NCBI RefSeq assembly: GCF_014652315.1
Contig: NZ_BMYO01000011.1
Span: forward strand, 102,389 to 166,388
Direction: 5' to 3'
DNA: 64,000 nucleotides
DNA from: Jeongeupia chitinilytica
GTDB taxonomy: Bacteria; Pseudomonadota; Gammaproteobacteria; Burkholderiales; Chitinibacteraceae
Shown here: positions 43,018 to 50,767 of the stretch, piece after piece
How positions within the stretch are numbered: position 1 is the first letter of the stretch
Layout: the number at the start of each line of letters is the position of its first letter
Made by a program: the position numbers and the translations under genes
The notes under the pieces: model-generated
Told to the model about the DNA's origin: nothing
What the model saw: the letters and a program-made list of their open reading frames with translations, nothing else
The model's database searches: none

Positions 43018-43038
43018 AATTTTGTGCAACGCAAAATT
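43018..43038. promoter_or_regulatory. Dyad overlapping the glmS leader, candidate operator
   Basis: AATTTTGTG-CAA-CGCAAAATT, 9-bp arms with one mismatch about a 3-nt centre, lies 3 bp before the Shine-Dalgarno GGAG (43042-43045) of glmS. It could be a repressor operator, or an RNA hairpin affecting translation. Confidence 0.5.
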
Positions 43039-43050
43039 CTGGAGTGGCTT

Positions 43051-44877
43051 ATGTGCGGTATTGTCGGTGCGATTTCGTCGCGCAATGTGGTTCCGGCACT
43101 GATCGAAGGACTGGCACGGCTTGAATACCGCGGCTACGACTCGGCCGGTGTCGCCGTGCTCGACGGCGAAATCCGCCGCGTGCGCCGGGTCGGCCGTGTC
43201 GCCGAACTCGAGGCCGCGACGCGCGAAGTCGGCCTCACCGGCTCGCTCGGCATCGGCCACACCCGCTGGGCCACGCACGGCGGCGTCACCGAGCCGAACG
43301 CCCATCCGCACGTTTCGGGCGGCCTGATCGCCGTCGTGCACAACGGCATCATTGAAAACCACGACGAGAAGCGCGACCAACTCAAGGCACGTGGCTACGC
43401 ATTCGAGTCGCAGACCGACACCGAAGTGATTGCCCACCTCGTCCATGCCTATTACCGCGAATCGCGCGACCTGCTCGGCGCCGTGCGTCAGGCAGCGCAG
43501 GAACTGACCGGAGCGTACGCGATCGCCGTGATTGCCTGCGATCGACCCGACGAAATGGTCGTCGCCCGCATGGGCTGCCCCTTGCTGATCGGTCTTGGCG
43601 ACGGCGAGAACCTGATCGCCTCGGACGTGTCGGCCGTGCTGTCGGCGACGCGCCGGGTGATTTTCATGGAAGAAGGCGATGTTGCCCGCCTGCGCCGCGA
43701 AGGCGTCGAGCTGTTCGACCGCCACGGCGCGGCCATCAGCCGCGAGGTACACCTGTCGGACGTGTCACTCGCCTCGCTCGAGCTCGGGCCCTACAGCCAC
43801 TACATGCAGAAGGAAATCCACGAGCAGCCGAAGGCGATCGCCGACACGATCGCCCCGCTGCTCGACGCCGGTTTCGTGCCCTCGCTGTTCGGCCCCAAGG
43901 CCGCCGATCTGCTGCCGCAGGTTCAGGGCGTGCAGATTCTCGCCTGCGGCACCAGCTATTACGCGGCATCGGTCGCGCGCTACTGGATCGAAGCCATCGC
44001 CGGCGTGCCGTGCAATGTCGAGGTCGCCAGCGAATACCGCTACCGCGCGGCCGTCGCCAATCCGTCCCATCTCGTCGTCACCATCAGCCAGTCGGGCGAA
44101 ACGCTCGACACGATGGAGGCACTGAAGTACGCGAAGTCGCTCGGCCACGACAAGACGCTGTCGATCTGCAACGTGCGCGAAAGCGCCATCCCGCGCGCGT
44201 CGGACCTGGTGTTCTACACCCGTGCCGGCGCCGAGATCGGCGTCGCGTCGACCAAGGCGTTCACGACCCAGCTGATTGCACTGTTCGCGCTCGCCGGCAC
44301 GCTGGCCAGACTCCGCGGCCGGCTCGACGCGGCGACCGAGCACGATTATCTCGACGCGCTGCGCCACCTGCCCGGCTCGGTACAGCACGCGCTCAACCTC
44401 GAACCGCAGATCACCGCCTGGGCGCAGAAGTTCGCCACCAAGGACCATGCGCTGTTCCTCGGCCGCGGCGTGCACTACCCGATCGCGCTCGAGGGTGCGC
44501 TCAAGCTCAAGGAAATCAGCTACATACACGCCGAGGCCTACCCGGCCGGCGAACTGAAACACGGCCCGCTGGCGCTGGTCGACGCCAATATGCCGGTGGT
44601 GGTGATCGCGCCGAACGACAGCCTGCTCGAAAAGGTGAAGTCGAACATGCAGGAAGTGCGTGCCCGCGGCGGCGAGCTGTTCGTGTTCGCCGACCTCGAC
44701 AGCCACTTCAGCGAATCGGACGGCGTACACGTCATCCGCACGCCGCGCCACATCGGCGTACTCAGCCCCATCGTCCACGCCGTGCCGGTGCAGCTGCTCG
44801 CCTATCACGCCGCGTTGCAACGGGGCACCGACGTCGACAAGCCGCGCAATCTCGCCAAGTCGGTGACGGTCGAGTAA
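43051..44877 (+). CDS. glmS: Glutamine--fructose-6-phosphate aminotransferase
   Basis: A 608-residue enzyme making glucosamine-6-phosphate, the first step to UDP-GlcNAc for peptidoglycan and LPS. The N-terminal glutaminase domain starts with the catalytic Cys (MCGIVGAISSRNVVPALIEGL; Cys1 after Met removal), with HTRWATHG downstream. The C-terminal part has two SIS domains (ILACGTSYYAASVARYWIE, TISQSGETLDTMEALKYAK, STKAFTTQL) and the terminal LAKSVTVE. The ATG at 43051 is fixed by the need for Cys at position 2; upstream codons are excluded. In a chitin-using organism the enzyme is usually turned down when GlcNAc is available, which fits a dyad just upstream. Confidence 0.97.
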   Translation: MCGIVGAISSRNVVPALIEGLARLEYRGYDSAGVAVLDGEIRRVRRVGRVAELEAATREVGLTGSLGIGHTRWATHGGVTEPNAHPHVSGGLIAVVHNGIIENHDEKRDQLKARGYAFESQTDTEVIAHLVHAYYRESRDLLGAVRQAAQELTGAYAIAVIACDRPDEMVVARMGCPLLIGLGDGENLIASDVSAVLSATRRVIFMEEGDVARLRREGVELFDRHGAAISREVHLSDVSLASLELGPYSHYMQKEIHEQPKAIADTIAPLLDAGFVPSLFGPKAADLLPQVQGVQILACGTSYYAASVARYWIEAIAGVPCNVEVASEYRYRAAVANPSHLVVTISQSGETLDTMEALKYAKSLGHDKTLSICNVRESAIPRASDLVFYTRAGAEIGVASTKAFTTQLIALFALAGTLARLRGRLDAATEHDYLDALRHLPGSVQHALNLEPQITAWAQKFATKDHALFLGRGVHYPIALEGALKLKEISYIHAEAYPAGELKHGPLALVDANMPVVVIAPNDSLLEKVKSNMQEVRARGGELFVFADLDSHFSESDGVHVIRTPRHIGVLSPIVHAVPVQLLAYHAALQRGTDVDKPRNLAKSVTVE

Positions 44878-45037
44878 ACCGCGTCCGGTCCGCCGTCCCA
44901 CCGGGCGGACGGTCAGGTGTAACCGGGGCGGCGCTCGGTGGAAAACCGGTGAGTTCGGGACGCAGTGGTGCGGCGTCCGTCACACCGGGTGATCCGCCGG
45001 AGCGCGCCGCCGGGCACTCGGGTGTGGCGCAGGAAAA

Positions 45038-46240
45038 CTAGACGAATTTCGCCAGCGGGTCGGCCGCGGCAAAGGCCGCATCGCGGTCGGCTGCCGGCGG
45101 ATAGATCAGCTCGTTGGTGATGGCGATCTTGAGCTTCTTGGCTTCGTCACGGACCAGTTTCACCTGCTGGTCCCAGCCTTCGGTGTAGACCGCGCCCCAG
45201 GCGCCCAGATCGAGGCAGGTCACGTAGTTGACCTGGCGATAGGGCAGCGGGTCGATGCCCAGCAGGCTGGCCGCGACATTGTGACCGGCAAACTTGCCCA
45301 GCTGGATGGCGTGCTGGCAGGTCATCAGCGCCGTGTTGCCGAGGTCGTCCGTTCTGGCGTGCGCCATGTCGCCGGTCGCGTAGATGTCCGGGTAACCGGG
45401 AATCTGCAGTTCCGGTGTGACGATGAAACGCCCCTGCGGATCGCGGTCGGCAACAAGGGCGTCGCCGAGCGGGCTGGCCTTCACCCCGGCGGTCCAGATC
45501 ACGGTGGCTGCGTCGATGCGGCTGCCGTCCTGCAACGTGACGCCGGCAGCGTCCACCACTTCGACGCCGGCATTCAGCCGCCATTCCACCCCGAGCTCCT
45601 CGCTGGCCTCGCGGATCACCTCGCGCAGCGCTTCGCTGTAGCGGCCGCCGATCACGGAACCGCGATCAACTACGACCACTTTGGTATTCGTTTCATTACC
45701 GAACAGCGATTTCAGCCGTGACGGCAGTTCGGTGGCCAGTTCGATGCCGGTAAAACCGCCACCGCAGACCAGCACGGTATTGCGCGCCGTGCTGTCCGGC
45801 TGCTCTGCCAGTGCGGTGAGGTGGCTTTCGAGGCGCTGCGCGGTCTCCATCTGGTCGATGTCGAACGCGTGTTCGGCCATGCCCTTCACGCCGGCATGCC
45901 GCAGATGACTGCCACCCGCGAGAACCAGCCGGTCGTAGGTGATACGGACCGCTTCGGCCCCGGCATTGCGATACCGGACCGCGTTTTCCCGGTACTCGAT
46001 GTGCTCGACGCTGCCTGCAATGAAGCGGATGTCGAGCGCGGCAAACAGGGGCTGAAGATCGGCCGTCATCGAGGCCGGGCTCGCTTCGTAAAAACGCGGA
46101 CGGACCCGGAGTTCGGGCTGGGGCGCCAGCACCGTGATCTCGAGATCGCCACGCCCCTCGCGGTACGCCAGTCGTGCGGCGCCGACGGCGGCCCACATGC
46201 CGGCAAAACCGCTGCCGATGATCAGAATGCGTTGCTTCAT
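45038..46240 (-). CDS. NAD(P)/FAD-dependent oxidoreductase (NDH-2-like)
   Basis: A 400-residue flavoprotein. The FAD-binding Rossmann motif is RILIIGSGFAGMWAA, the NAD(P)-binding motif is TVLVCGGGFTGIELATELPSRL, and the FAD-contact segment is PGYPDIYATGDMAHA. The layout is that of type II NADH dehydrogenase, though the C-terminal membrane-anchoring helix is weak. It transfers electrons from NAD(P)H to quinones or another acceptor. The ATG at 46240 has AGGAA upstream; the longer frame crosses the operator. It is divergent from an Rrf2 regulator, with a palindrome between them. Confidence 0.87.
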   Translation of the reverse strand: MKQRILIIGSGFAGMWAAVGAARLAYREGRGDLEITVLAPQPELRVRPRFYEASPASMTADLQPLFAALDIRFIAGSVEHIEYRENAVRYRNAGAEAVRITYDRLVLAGGSHLRHAGVKGMAEHAFDIDQMETAQRLESHLTALAEQPDSTARNTVLVCGGGFTGIELATELPSRLKSLFGNETNTKVVVVDRGSVIGGRYSEALREVIREASEELGVEWRLNAGVEVVDAAGVTLQDGSRIDAATVIWTAGVKASPLGDALVADRDPQGRFIVTPELQIPGYPDIYATGDMAHARTDDLGNTALMTCQHAIQLGKFAGHNVAASLLGIDPLPYRQVNYVTCLDLGAWGAVYTEGWDQQVKLVRDEAKKLKIAITNELIYPPAADRDAAFAAADPLAKFV

Positions 46241-46294
46241 GGTGTTTCCTTCCGGATTTGCGGGCCAGCCGGCCCCGACAACTCCCACTCTATC

Positions 46295-46314
46295 TGTCGG
46301 AGTTAACTGCGACA
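46295..46314. promoter_or_regulatory. Palindromic operator between NDH-2-like and Rrf2 genes
   Basis: TGTCG-n-AGTTAACT-n-CGACA, a 20-bp dyad in which only the single n positions break symmetry, centred on GTTAAC. It lies 55 bp before the oxidoreductase ATG and 59 bp before the regulator ATG, where a repressor would block both divergent promoters. Confidence 0.7.
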
Positions 46315-46373
46315 AGATAATTCTGAGTATCTGCGTTATCATCAGCCGGACGAAACCTGAAACAGGGCACGCG

Positions 46374-46892
46374 ATGGCGTTTTACAGTTCCGGCGTGGAG
46401 TACGGCATTCACAGCCTGATGAACATGGTCGATGCCAGGGGCAACGCGCGGGAAATGAGCGTGCGCGAAATGGCTGCGCTGCAGAACGTGCCGTACGACT
46501 ACCTCGCCAAAATCTTCACCAGCCTGTCCCGCGCCGGACTGGTGGTCGGTTCGGAAGGCAAGGGCGGCGGATTCCGCCTTGCGCGCGCCAGCGAGCTGAT
46601 TACCGTGCTGGATGTGGTGCAGGCCATCGACGGACGGAAGTCGGCGTTCGAATGCCGCGAAATCCGTCAGCGGCTGGCGCTGTTCGACGAGGCGCCGCCC
46701 GCATGGGCCTGCGACGGCCCCTGCGGCGTGCGGGCGGTGATGGACAGCGCCCAGCAGCGCATGGAGGACGAGCTGGCCCGGCACACCATCCTCGACCTCA
46801 CGCGCAGGATGTACCGGAAGGCACCGGACACGTTCACCGTTGAGGTGCAGCAGTGGATTGCCGACCGCCGCGGCACCGGCTCGGGCCGGTAA
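46374..46892 (+). CDS. Rrf2-family regulator
   Basis: A 172-residue winged-helix regulator: YSSGVEYGIHSLMNMVDARG, MSVREMAALQNVPYDYLAKIFTSLSRAGLVVGSEGKGGGFRLAR and VLDVVQAIDG are the Rrf2 core. Three cysteines follow (FECREIRQ, then WACDGPCG), placed like the cluster ligands of NsrR/IscR-type sensors, so an Fe-S cofactor responding to redox or NO is likely. The ATG at 46374 is used; the open frame extends back through the divergent promoter. It probably represses the NDH-2-like gene and itself. Confidence 0.9.
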   Translation: MAFYSSGVEYGIHSLMNMVDARGNAREMSVREMAALQNVPYDYLAKIFTSLSRAGLVVGSEGKGGGFRLARASELITVLDVVQAIDGRKSAFECREIRQRLALFDEAPPAWACDGPCGVRAVMDSAQQRMEDELARHTILDLTRRMYRKAPDTFTVEVQQWIADRRGTGSGR

Positions 46893-47211
46893 CACCGCAA
46901 TAACCGGGATGAAGAACGACAAAGCGCCGCCGGCACCGGGGCCGCAAATGCGGGTGTCCCCCGCGGCGGCACCACGACTCCGGGAATGCGCACCGGGGAA
47001 CCGTCCCCTCTCCCGCAACAGCACCCTGCTCGCACGTAGGTACGCAGGCAGCCAGCACGCACGCGAAGTGCGCCGGCGTCTTGACCGGTCATCCTCCGGC
47101 ATTTGCTTCCGGACCGTCAGGGCCGCATTACCCGGCCCCACGAGGGTGCTCGTAACGGGCAACCGCCAATATCAAGGGATGCGCCGCGCACCGTGCTCCG
47201 AAGCGTGCGCG
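46893..47211. other. Intergenic stretch without a recognisable gene
   Basis: 319 bp between the Rrf2 gene and the end of the peptide cluster. Open frames cross it, but none has family features or a good ribosome-binding site. No obvious terminator for either flank is visible. It marks the left boundary of the lower-GC island. Confidence 0.5.
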
Positions 47212-48354
47212 TCAACACGCCGTGCCACCCGGGATTTGCCTCGTCGGAACGATATCCCTGGTAAACACGATCGCGTCGATCAAACCACGCTCATCGGCAC
47301 TGGAAAATACGCGATTCAGGGGGCAGGACGACGAATAGGCCAGCAACCGGACCTGAACATCGTCGTCCAGATCGATACCCCCGACCGGCGACGCCAGCCG
47401 TGAGGGGAGCGCGGTGATCAGCGCAGTCTCCATCCCCAGAGACGCCAGCTTTTCCTCGACAAACCCGGGAGCCGCCTCCGGAATCGCGGTCGCCATTCCG
47501 GTTTCGAAATCGATGACATGCCCGCCATGCCCACTCAGATGGCAAACATACACATCGTCGCCGTACCAGGATTTCACGAAGCCTCCCAAACTGCCCTCCA
47601 TCGGCAAATGATGGCAGGCATGCCCCCAGAGGATTACTTTTTCATCCTTCGGCAGCGCCTCGTAAATGGCCCTGAAATTGTTGGCCATTTGCCGGTCACG
47701 CGATTGTCCGAACTCGGTGAATTCGTAACGTGCCTTCACGTTTTCAAGCATCAGTCTCCAGAAATCAGCGTCCTGATGCCCGCTCGCGGACAGCTGCCGT
47801 TCTAGGCGCTCCAATCCCTCCTGCATGATGCGCCGGCGCGCTGCATGCTCGACCGGCTCCAGCGACAAATAGGACTGGCACAGGCTGAAAAAATCATCGA
47901 GACCGGCCCGGTCAAGGCAATGCGAGTCCAGATAATCCATCATCTCGGGTATCAGGCATTGGCTTGAAAAACGCCCGCCCATGGGCACGTCGACCCCCGC
48001 CAGACGCAGCCCACCCGCGGTGCCGGCATGCGCCTCGACATGGTCGAACAGGGCCACCAGCTCTTCGGCGTTGGCATACATCCGGAACAGCGAGCCAGCC
48101 ATCCTCGACCGCAACGACAGGCCAAGGTCGTTTTCTGCAATCTTCAGCCCGTCATAGAATCCGCTGGCCATGCACAACAACGAAAAACCGTGCTGCTCAT
48201 GCAGGTATCTGACGACCTCGCTCATCACCGCAAAATCACTGCCGGCACCATGCGTTTGCATGCTGATCAGGAAAATCCTGGCCGAGCCGACAGACTGGCC
48301 CAGCAAAGACCGGAACTGCCCGGGACCGGACGCGACTGCGCACTTCATTGCCAT
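47212..48354 (-). CDS. Erythromycin-esterase-like protein in a peptide cluster
   Basis: A 380-residue protein with an Ere-type fold: LISMQTHGAGSDF carries the first family His, RDRQMANNF the conserved R-D-x-x-M-A-x-N, and VILWGHACHHLPMEG the second His pair. Where Ere proteins read ESGF with a catalytic Glu, this one reads MASGFYDG, so that Glu seems to be Ala. Classical esterase activity is therefore doubtful; a repurposed role in peptide maturation, release or self-protection is possible. The ATG at 48354 has AGGA 7 nt upstream and overlaps the preceding gene by 10 bp; another ATG is two codons downstream. It is the last gene of the operon. Confidence 0.68.
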   Translation of the reverse strand: MAMKCAVASGPGQFRSLLGQSVGSARIFLISMQTHGAGSDFAVMSEVVRYLHEQHGFSLLCMASGFYDGLKIAENDLGLSLRSRMAGSLFRMYANAEELVALFDHVEAHAGTAGGLRLAGVDVPMGGRFSSQCLIPEMMDYLDSHCLDRAGLDDFFSLCQSYLSLEPVEHAARRRIMQEGLERLERQLSASGHQDADFWRLMLENVKARYEFTEFGQSRDRQMANNFRAIYEALPKDEKVILWGHACHHLPMEGSLGGFVKSWYGDDVYVCHLSGHGGHVIDFETGMATAIPEAAPGFVEEKLASLGMETALITALPSRLASPVGGIDLDDDVQVRLLAYSSSCPLNRVFSSADERGLIDAIVFTRDIVPTRQIPGGTAC

Positions 48355-48785
48355 TTCTTTATCCTGACAAAAGAACCGTCCAGCCTTCTTTTGGCCGAAT
48401 AGATTTCCTTGCCACCGAAATCGAATGTTTTCAGGCATTGGAAAACCGACCTGAAATAGCCCCGATTGACGCACAAGTCCATGATCCAGACGATCCGGCC
48501 ATCGTTCCACTCGCTGGCATGCAGGATGTAATCCTTGTCCCTGAAGATGGTCGCCAGCGTTTTCTCGGAAACCATGGCCCAGGTCACGAAACCGACCGGA
48601 TCACCACCGCCATCGAAGAAGAACTTACATTGCTCGTGTACCACCGGCATCCTGATCCATTGCGGAATGGCCGCAAACTGGAACTGCATGTATTTCTTGT
48701 TTTCGGACATGACTTTTGCGGCAAAACCGACTTGCCGGCTCACCCCGTCCTCAAATGCATCGGGCTCAAACTTCAGTTGCAGCAT
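48345..48785 (-). CDS. HlyC/MceI-like toxin-activating acyltransferase
   Basis: A 146-residue protein of the size and pattern of RTX toxin acyltransferases: IPQWIRMPVVHEQCKFFFDGGGDPVGFVTWAMVSE (residues about 40-74), then DGRIVWIMDLCVNRG with D103 at the place of the conserved catalytic Asp, and FRSVFQCLKTFDFGGKEI. In HlyC the catalytic His sits in PLHRNW; the aligned segment here, NKKYMQF, has Tyr32 instead, by eye. HlyC-type relatives (MceI/MchD) act with an MchC/MceJ-type partner to modify class IIb microcins, and such a partner is encoded directly upstream. The ATG at 48785 has GGGAG/GAGG just before it; the ATG at 48809 has none. Confidence 0.72.
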   Translation of the reverse strand: MLQLKFEPDAFEDGVSRQVGFAAKVMSENKKYMQFQFAAIPQWIRMPVVHEQCKFFFDGGGDPVGFVTWAMVSEKTLATIFRDKDYILHASEWNDGRIVWIMDLCVNRGYFRSVFQCLKTFDFGGKEIYSAKRRLDGSFVRIKKWQ

Positions 48786-48871
48786 CGACCTCTCCCGGCC
48801 TCGGATCATCGGAATGGCAGAAGCCGGTGAAAAACGGCTCCAGTTTCCCTATCGACAGACATTCGCTCGTA

Positions 48872-50767
48872 TCAGGCTAAGACCCGGGGAACATCTGCAA
48901 TGAGTTCACTCAGTGAAATCGGTGCGTCAAAATCAACGACCCAGTGCCTGCCGGTGCGCACGGGATGAACCGTCTGATTGTGGTGCACCAGTTGCAGCGC
49001 CTCGCCCGCAGCGTGCTCCGCAAAATAGCCATCGGCGAATATGTAGCGGAACACCTCGCTGGCCGTGATCGCGCTGTAAACCTCTGCGCGGTACGCCAGC
49101 CCGGGCTGCAGCGTCATGAAGTTTTTGCAGTACTCGAACTCGCCCCAAAAGGCACGCGTGCGGACGGATTGATCCAGCACGCCGGAGACAAACGAGGTCA
49201 TGGCCGAGCACAGCCCGTCACCGGCGGCATGATCACCGATCACGTCATTGATGCGGCCTTGCAGGCGATCGCGATACAGCGGGGACAAATCAATCGCAAA
49301 TTGGTCGATACGTCCGGCAAGCAGTTGCTTGAATGCCGGCTCGGCAACGCCCATGCTCGACATCATCGTCCTTGCCCCGGCAAAGACCTCGCGATACAGC
49401 GCCACCAGCCTTTCTATGGCATGGTAGTTCTGCACATCGCTGGCACACTGCCCGACCGCAAGTTCGCTCCCCTCACGGGCCGCCAGCTTGAGAAAACCGA
49501 TCATGTCGCAGCCACCGAGCGAATCGGGAATGGTCGCCAGTGGCAAGCCGTCCAGCGTATTGTCGCGAGCCATCGCGACGATCAAATTGCCCAGCTCGGT
49601 GGTCTCGTCATTCTCGACCAGAATGGACAACGGAAATCCGGCAATCATCAACGCAGCTTGCACGATGCCCTTGTCGTAGGCCCGGTAGAAGCCTTTTTCG
49701 ATTGCCAGCGACAAGGCCGGCAGGTCGGTGGCGAGATCGGGATTCAGATATTTGTTTGCATAGAAAACCAGCGAGGTCACATTGCCTGCCAGCTGCTGCG
49801 CTTCATGCCAGATGGCCGGAAATCCGCGTGAAATGACGGGATTGCCATAACCGCTCAATGCCGATGTGGTCCCGAAATCGATATACTTGCCACTGAGGTC
49901 GATATTCCCCTGCGTAAGTGAGCCATGCGCCAGACGCAGCAATTTTGAATAAGCAACCTGCTGGGCGAATTTTTCCGATGTCGCTTGCCATGCCGTAATG
50001 ATCTCGTTGAAAGAAGCGTTGTCGGGCAGCGACAGCGCCTTGTGGATCATGGCCATCGCCTTTTCCGTTCGAACGGCGTCATGTACGAAATTTCCGCCCA
50101 GCTCTTTCAGCGGCTGGTAAAAAGGTGCCCGCTGATAATGCGCCGGCCGGAGGTTGGCTTGCCGAATCATCAAGCCGCCAGGCGGTTCATCCTGCCCTTC
50201 CTTCTTTAGCAGGCCAAAATCGTATGCCGTTGCTTTCCCCGTCGCGATGACCGCCAGAATCCGAACCGCGCCAAAGGGCAGCTCCTGATTGAATACCTCT
50301 CCCCAGATCGCCTCGCGAATGCCTTCTTCAATCGTGGCCCCCCCGTGCGTGTGCCAGAAATCCATCTTCCGGCCGGCCAACAGCGAGCGCCCGATGCCTT
50401 TTGATTGGAAATGTCCGTTCAGACCGCAGCGCACACCGCCGCCATTGCACTGCTCGCCAAAATCACCATAACGCTCGGCCAGAAATTCGCGCGTGTCGTT
50501 CAGGTCGAACGCAGCCGGATCGTCACGTTCGTTCGGAATCATGTACGCAAATGATTCCAGCAATGCCAGCTTCAATGCCTCGAGGTCCGCAGCCGTCCTG
50601 ACAGGCACTCCCAGCTCGCTCATCAGATCGAAATTGATCCACGCCACGCTGGCGTTGCGAAGCCTGCACGCTTCAAATCTGATGAACGACGCCTCCGGCA
50701 GGAAGTTCCTGTAGAGCGGCGTGTTCTGCTCGTTTACGACTCTTGACGTTGAGAATGCATCAAACAC
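48872..50767 (-). CDS. SelO/MchC-like protein (microcin maturation type)
   Basis: A 631-residue protein. The segments GHFQSKGIGRSLLAGRKMDF, HTHGGATIEEGIREAIWGEVFN and LPFGAVRILAVIATGKATAY, then AHGSLTQGNIDLSGKYIDFG, follow the order of SelO/YdiU pseudokinase-fold AMP-transferases (the K-G-x-G-R, G-x-x-x-x-E-E-x-I-R-E and G-N..D-x-G stations). As I recall, MchC and MceJ of microcin H47/E492 belong to this group and work with an HlyC-like partner. The likely role is modification of the precursor, possibly by adenylation or as part of an acyltransfer complex. It starts with GTG at 50767 (GGGAG 7 nt upstream) and overlaps the ABC exporter gene by 8 bp. Confidence 0.75.
   Translation of the reverse strand: MFDAFSTSRVVNEQNTPLYRNFLPEASFIRFEACRLRNASVAWINFDLMSELGVPVRTAADLEALKLALLESFAYMIPNERDDPAAFDLNDTREFLAERYGDFGEQCNGGGVRCGLNGHFQSKGIGRSLLAGRKMDFWHTHGGATIEEGIREAIWGEVFNQELPFGAVRILAVIATGKATAYDFGLLKKEGQDEPPGGLMIRQANLRPAHYQRAPFYQPLKELGGNFVHDAVRTEKAMAMIHKALSLPDNASFNEIITAWQATSEKFAQQVAYSKLLRLAHGSLTQGNIDLSGKYIDFGTTSALSGYGNPVISRGFPAIWHEAQQLAGNVTSLVFYANKYLNPDLATDLPALSLAIEKGFYRAYDKGIVQAALMIAGFPLSILVENDETTELGNLIVAMARDNTLDGLPLATIPDSLGGCDMIGFLKLAAREGSELAVGQCASDVQNYHAIERLVALYREVFAGARTMMSSMGVAEPAFKQLLAGRIDQFAIDLSPLYRDRLQGRINDVIGDHAAGDGLCSAMTSFVSGVLDQSVRTRAFWGEFEYCKNFMTLQPGLAYRAEVYSAITASEVFRYIFADGYFAEHAAGEALQLVHHNQTVHPVRTGRHWVVDFDAPISLSELIADVPRVLA

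Noticed and set aside
43018..43038. glmS ribozyme
   Set aside because: Only a short dyad is present; the conserved pseudoknotted core of the ribozyme is absent.
44888..44910. Hairpin GTCCGCC/GGCGGAC after glmS as terminator
   Set aside because: The 7-bp stem is not followed by a T-run; a terminator is not supported.
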